Below are positions 18,401 through 22,803 of a stretch of DNA of 22,803 nt, piece by piece; the first letter of the stretch is position 1; each line of letters begins with the position of its first letter. The notes under the pieces were generated by a model that saw only the letters and a list, made by a program, of their open reading frames with translations, was not told the DNA's origin and made no database searches. Made by a program: the position numbers and the translations under genes. This DNA is from Chara braunii (Eukaryota; Streptophyta; Charophyceae; Charales; Characeae). The stretch covers positions 35,418 through 58,220 of the forward strand of contig BFEA01000454.1 in assembly GCA_003427395.1 (NCBI GenBank), in the 5' to 3' direction.

Positions 18401-20490
18401 TGAGACGTGCGTGATTTTATTTGTTGATGACTGAAGTGTCGGCGTGATCGCCGACTTGATTTTGTTTATCTTCTTAGTAAACTAAGATTGAAAATATTTT
18501 GTCTCCTGATTGGTGTTCATTCTCGTGACTTATGCGTACGTACGGGGGACGACATCGACAACAATGTAAATTTCGAGAGCGTTTGGTAGGCCTGCACGTT
18601 CCATAGAAAACCGGTTATATGGGCATTCGCCCGCACTAGGCCCAACCTTGGACCTAGTACTATTGGTTACGGTAACGGACTTTCGTTTGAGAGATTCATG
18701 GTTCGAAACTAACGAGCGGCGGCGCAGGAGCATCAAAGCGGCGCGAGAAGGGACCGTGGGGTCGAGGGCCCGGCAAGGCTATCCCCCATGGTTTTTATGG
18801 TCGTAGGGTTGGAGCCTTTTTCCTTGTCTTATGGCTTTACTTTTCGAGTACTACTTCGTATTATTGTTGTTGTCACTTTCGTATTATTTTCGAAGCCCGA
18901 CGCAACACTAAAAACAACGATGGCGGACAGACATTCGTGATAGTGGGTGATTATGCCAATGAGGCTGAAAAAGCCTTGTGGAGTGAGTCATTGGCGATTA
19001 TTCAGTTTGTCACCCACAACCTTCCAGGAGAGGTTTGAGTGTGAGTAAGTCCGTCGGGGCCCAGAAAAATAGAGAGCCATGTCCGAGCACGATGAGAGGG
19101 AACAAATTGCAGATGCTAAAGAGGCGGTCGCTGCAGTGGCTGCTCACGAAGGATCGTTGACTAGCTTTAGTCCGCGGGACATCTGTTAAGATTGGAATGG
19201 CACAGAGGAGAACTGACGTAGCCCCTGCGCAAGTCGTAGCATGCACAAAATGGGTGACTGTGTCTGAACTTGGTTGGCGTTAAGGGCCAGGTTCGTAGAG
19301 GCGCTTAGCCGATTGGCGAGGGCAAGAGGAGTGAGAATCACCCAGCAGCCACTTCATTCCGAAGCTCCCTTCAGAGCAGTTCAACGACTGAACGACCGAG
19401 TTCAAGTTGGTTGTTAGTGGTAGGATCAACCGCTACGGGCAGTACGTTAACTAGGAGGAGTCAGAAAGTAGGGGGGGATGATAAGACAACCGAAGTTCAG
19501 CGCGAAGATAGCGAAGCAACATCGGGTGCAGAGAGGGAAAGAACGGGTTGGACGTCGTTTGTGTGAAGCGTGATCGGGGCTACGGAGTGCAAGCAGTGAA
19601 GGATGGAGGGATCTAATCGCCCTCTTGCGCTATGAGCAGGCAGAGTAGAAAGAGCGCAGCACGAAGGAAAGGCAGAGCGGAGCGCTGCGGGAAAGGAAGT
19701 GTGAGGATCTAGAAAGGGGAGAGAATTAGTGCAGTAGAGTGGAGTGATAGAGGAGAGGATGAGGCCGACGGCGTGGTGAAAACGGGCAAATGAACCAGGA
19801 CTGGAAGCAGGGCGGAGTGCAAACTGAGATGGTGTTGGCGGGGAGACGACCGGTCGCAGTCAGTGATCTGTAGCGAGCTCGATCCGCAAAGGAAGGAGGC
19901 GGGGAGAGTAGGTAAGTGGGGATGAATCTGGTGCAAATTTGTGCCCGATACATTCGACAAGAGGAAACGGAGGAAGACGAATAGCATAGCTTGCTCGATT
20001 CCTAACAAAATCAACCAAGTCTAGAGGCTGAATTGGGGTTTTTCGGGGAGACGAAGTCGATGCTAGAGTCCGATTTCACGTAGGACGAACATTTTAGGCG
20101 GTATCCATAGTAGGGACCGCGCGGTTAGTAAGCAAAAATGAGCGGGAATAAGGGTGAGGGCGAGATTGGGCTCGCATCGTAGTATGCGTTAGCAGAAGGC
20201 ACTTTCCTTTTGCACATTCAGTAGTAGTAGGGGCGAGCCTCATTGCCTACGCGCTTCCGATTACTATTATAAGCATTGACCCGGTTCTGGTGGTGTTTGC
20301 TGACACGACCTTCGACAAGACATGGTGTTCGCTCACGCGTGCTTCGTCATCTTTGAGTCATACGCCTAGGTAGTGGTCGTCCACCATCTCTGATCCATCG
20401 CCCGTTCACGGTGGTTCCTGCGACCTCATCTCTTCTGATAGTCGTTGTGCTGGACTTGAGTATGACCCTTATAAGATCGTTGTGTTGCGT
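18401..20490. other. Unassigned region without a supported gene
   Basis: No repeat of the upstream array is present. A perfect hairpin GTCGGCG/CGCCGAC lies at 18438-18455. Plus-strand stretches such as 19079-19186 (36 codons from ATG) and 19919-19978 read like protein in one frame. However, that frame has about 24 stops in about 400 codons between 18920 and 20110, no better than chance. The plus strand is purine-rich from about 19440 to 20000. It may be old transposon debris; nothing is identifiable. Confidence 0.35.
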
Positions 20491-20883
20491 ACTGTATCTC
20501 CTACGTTCTTCTATTCAAGCTCCCAATTTCGTCTGATGCTGATCTTGTTACGCGGCCGGGGGCGTCGCTAGAAGAATAAGGAAGAACGCGTGAGAGAGAG
20601 GGAAAGGCAGGGTAGGATTCGACTGTATATCCTACGTTCTTCTATTCAAGCTCCTAATTTCGTCTGATGCTGATCTTGTTATCCGGTCGGGGGCGTCGCT
20701 AGAAGAATAAGGAAGAACGCGTGAGAGAGAGGGAAAGGCAGGGTAGGATTCGACTGTATATCCTACGTTCTTCTATTCAAGCTCCTAATTTCGTCTGATG
20801 CTGATCTTGTTATACGGTCGGGGGCGTCGCTAGAAGAATAAGGAAGAACGCGTGAGAGAGAGGGAGAGGCAGGGTAGGATTCG
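20491..20883. repeat. Three tandem copies of a 131-bp unit
   Basis: The copies lie at 20491-20621, 20622-20752 and 20753-20883. They differ at only a handful of positions: CTCCCAATT in copy 1 against CTCCTAATT in copies 2 and 3, the GTTACGCGGCCG region, and GGAAAGG against GGAGAGG in copy 3. Because 131 is not a multiple of three, the unit cannot keep one reading frame. The near-identity implies a recent event. Copies 2 and 3 share derived bases, so copy 2 or 3 was duplicated last. Each copy contains the GTCGGGGGCGTCGCT-type CG-rich core and a GAGAGAGAGG purine run. Confidence 0.95.
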
Positions 20884-21540
20884 CCTGCACTTTGCCGACT
20901 GGAGTTGGCCTTTGGAGATGAAGCAGGCGATGTGGGGTGAGCCGAAGGTCGAACTACGACGCCAAGGTTTCGAAAGTACGTAGGGGAGCCTGGCTGTGTA
21001 TTCGGCCGTGTGGGAAGCGAAAATTCGGTCTCGTCTTACAAAGTCAGCTAGTGGTGGAACAAAGACGATAACCCTCTAACCAGGTTTTTCGTCACATCCG
21101 CCAGGATTTGCCCATGATGCTACTTTCAAACTGAAGGGTTGCTCGTTTGATTTGTGTTCGCGGTAGTGCTATCGTGTCACCGTAGTTGCTTCTATAAGGA
21201 AAGGCGATCGCCATGCACCCAAGCTCAGCATCGCGCCACTGTGGCAAACCATACCAACTTCCTGATGCCGGTCATCTGTGTTAGTTCTCAACCACCGAGT
21301 GTGTGGGACAGTGCATGAATCTACCCGAGGGGTTTGGCCAAAGGAGTTCGGAAGATGTGGTGGCGACTAACAGCTGAGAAAGAGGGAGTGGAGGAGTCAA
21401 GGGACTTACGGTGCACATCCATCGGTGTTCAATCGGGAGGGTTCGGTTGCGTGAGTGCACATTCGCTGAGCAGCAAAGCAGGGACTGAGTTTTGCAATAC
21501 TGTCTTTCTCCCATCCTTCTCCTAGATGCAATCCTGCGAT
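20884..21540. other. Unassigned, possible decayed plus-strand coding remnant
   Basis: One plus-strand frame is open from about 21152 to a TGA near 21318, then open again to the TAG at 21526-21528. That is roughly 120 codons with a single stop, and the second part contains an ATG at 21334. I recognise no domain. An AATAAA follows 29 bases later. This could be a retroelement or gene remnant, or chance. Confidence 0.25.
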
Positions 21541-21556
21541 CTGCTTTCATTCAAAC

Positions 21557-21562
21557 AATAAA
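21557..21562 (+). terminator. AATAAA polyadenylation-type signal
   Basis: AATAAA lies 29 bases after the TAG of the remnant frame, in an A/T-rich context (AAACAATAAAATTGAAATTG). The placement is what a short 3' untranslated region would have, but the motif alone is weak. Confidence 0.3.
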
Positions 21563-21620
21563 ATTGAAATTGACATTGTGCATACATTCCTTTACTTAGT
21601 CTGGTTTTGTCATGAAAAAA

Positions 21621-21665
21621 GTCAAAGTAGGGGTGCATGCAGTATATTCAGTCAAAGTATAAAAA
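21621..21665 (+). promoter_or_regulatory. Candidate promoter: twin GTCAAAGTA and TATAAAAA
   Basis: GTCAAAGTA occurs at 21621-21629 and again at 21651-21659, exactly 30 bases apart. The second copy overlaps TATAAAAA at 21658-21665. Read on the other strand the repeat contains TTGAC, the core bound by plant WRKY factors. A transcript from here would run into the consensus intron at 22159. This is inference from motifs only. Confidence 0.3.
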
Positions 21666-22158
21666 GGAATACAGATAAGGGCTATAACTGGGTTTATAGA
21701 GGGGAAGCAATGATTACATCTTAGTTCCCCTCCCTCCAGAACTCCTCCTGAGTTCCGACAGAGCTCCTGCAATCGGTGGGTTGACTCCCCACAAAGTCTT
21801 GCTGCGGTCCTATGGGTTGCAATCCCGCTTGCCGCCTTCCTCTCTGAACCAATAGACCAGACTTAGAGTAAAGAGGGTAGAAATAGAATGTTTGAGACTC
21901 TCAGATACAAGAGGGGTGCTCTCAGACTCGCGGGAGAGGGCCCCGCAATGGTGGCCAATACGTGCAACAGTTAACCAATCCAAGGTCAAAACAGTTAAAC
22001 TTTAATCGCCTGACTATCCTTTAGATCGCGGCATCAACCCCTCCTACAAATTTTTGGCCCCTTCCTCAGGCTGTAATAGCCATGCGTCGCTGTTATACCA
22101 GAGTTCACTGTACCCGCAGTCTGCTGATACTACTTGTCCATCAGTCAACGCATAGCAG
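21666..22158 (+). other. Possible first exon or leader, non-coding as far as visible
   Basis: This lies between the TATA candidate and a perfect splice donor. It contains no long plus-strand frame and no recognised repeat. If transcribed, it would be a leader or a non-coding RNA exon. Confidence 0.2.
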
Positions 22159-22270
22159 GTAAGTGAAGGCATCCGGAGAGCATCGACACCCTCCTTTACA
22201 GCAACCTGGCCGCTCCCTTACGTTGTCTTCCTTCCCCTCAAATTTACATACAGTCCCATTGCCTTTGCAG
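22159..22270 (+). other. Candidate 112-bp GT-AG intron
   Basis: The donor CAG/GTAAGT matches the plant and general eukaryotic consensus at every position. The acceptor CCCATTGCCTTTGCAG/G has a pyrimidine-rich run before AG. The length is typical of a short plant intron. Joining the flanks in the best frame gives only a short peptide ending soon after the junction, so the transcript may be non-coding. Confidence 0.35.
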
Positions 22271-22803
22271 GGTCACTACTGCGGTATAGGGACTCACCCA
22301 ATGTCTGATTCAAGGAGTACTATGTGCTTATGCCGCAGTCTTTAACCGAGGCCCGCAAAACGCAGTATTTGGCGTGCAATTTGTTGTATGTAGAAGGGAA
22401 TATAGCAAGGCGCGGTTCCTCAGCTATTGTTTGTTCAACGCAGCGTCGTCAGTCGTGTGTGGTGGTGCAGTCCATCCCTTGTAGCAACCCAAACCCCAAC
22501 CACCGCAGCAATAGCAGGTTACGGGCGCACAGCCTGACACCAGCATCAGTCCAAGCTATAGCCAATAGTGCAAGAGGCGCCCTGAACTGATAGGGGGCAG
22601 CACCGGTGACTGTTATTGTCTACTGACAAAGTGAGCAATATATCAGCCAACCAATAGGCCTCCAACTATACAAGGTTGACTCACGGTCAGTATGAGAATT
22701 GTGCTTGATTGATTGAGGATTGATTGATTGATTGTGGAAACACGTGTGTCATTGCCGGAAACAACATGTGTGTGTGTGTAACAGCCTGTGTGTGAGGATA
22801 AAT
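22271..22803. repeat. Unassigned tail with TGAT and TG microsatellites
   Basis: No gene is recognised. A TGAT-rich run lies at about 22705-22734 with one interruption, and a TG run at 22767-22779. An 88-codon plus-strand frame (22324-22590) has no recognisable features. Confidence 0.5.

Noticed and set aside
18655-18725. GGTTCGAAACT resembling a tRNA or SINE B box, with a possible upstream A box
   Set aside because: The A-box match fails at the key A, and the T-arm pairs at only 3 of 5 positions.
18920-20110. One long plus-strand frame whose stops could all be C-to-T changes of CAG, CAA or CGA (a gag-like relic)
   Set aside because: About 24 stops in about 400 codons is at or above the random rate, so the frame itself is no evidence. 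Some inter-stop segments look protein-like but match no family I recognise.
20158-20345. Open plus-strand stretch containing VFADTTF, recalling the FADD motif of reverse transcriptases
   Set aside because: The second Asp is absent, no flanking reverse-transcriptase motifs are present, and the stretch is short.
1-22803. CRISPR arrays, rRNA or tRNA genes, bacterial operons
   Set aside because: No direct repeats with unique spacers of the right size, no rRNA signatures and no foldable tRNA were seen. The hairpin array has loops that repeat and stems that vary, unlike CRISPR.

Overview
This window looks like nuclear DNA of a eukaryote, most likely a land plant. It has no operon-like coding, no ribosome-binding-site spacing and no intact recognisable gene. 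Instead it holds long AT-rich repeats, TA/CA microsatellites, transposon-like insertions, a plant-style TATA plus CT-rich promoter pair, an AATAAA signal and one consensus GT-AG intron candidate. I cannot name the species. Nearly every open frame is short, lies in repeats, or changes between repeat copies like neutral DNA, so I call no confident protein-coding gene.

Layout: 1-1687 is unique sequence. It has a possible leftward promoter near 327 and a strongly purine-rich plus strand at about 340-830. From 1688 to about 17820 lies a large repeat array built from two modules: A (about 1.0 kb) and B (about 2.75 kb). The order is A1 (1688-2688), B1 (2689-5452), B2 (5453-8378), a 200-bp B fragment (8379-8578), A2 (8579-9580), B3 (9581-15527) and B4 (15528-17820, truncated). 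Shared indels and substitutions pair B1 with B3 and B2 with B4, so an A-B-B' higher-order unit of about 6.9 kb was itself duplicated.

Each B module has four parts, in plus-strand order: a segment with a minus-strand frame of 107-108 codons, open in all four copies; an AT-rich block; an array of about a dozen imperfect hairpins that share a loop of about 15 nt (consensus RRCTCACACTGRAGY) but have different, copy-specific stems; and a (CA)n(TA)n microsatellite inside that hairpin array. I do not recognise the hairpin array, and it is the strongest candidate here for something undescribed.

The array has been invaded several times. B1 has no insertion at the TA microsatellite. In B2, B3 and B4 that same site carries three insertions. 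The B2 insert (7769-7881) contains, on the minus strand, a hammerhead-ribozyme catalytic core. The B3 insert (14887-15014) and the B4 insert (17821 onward) are inverted relatives with the same 3' end. B3 also carries a 2.93-kb foldback-like insertion (11742-14670) flanked by 9-bp near-identical direct repeats. Its body is a roughly 150-bp palindromic satellite.

From about 18400 to the end the DNA is less AT-rich and mostly unassigned. It contains a very recent triplication of a 131-bp unit (20491-20883), a polyadenylation-type signal at 21557, and a possible short transcription unit (TATA at 21658, intron 22159-22270).
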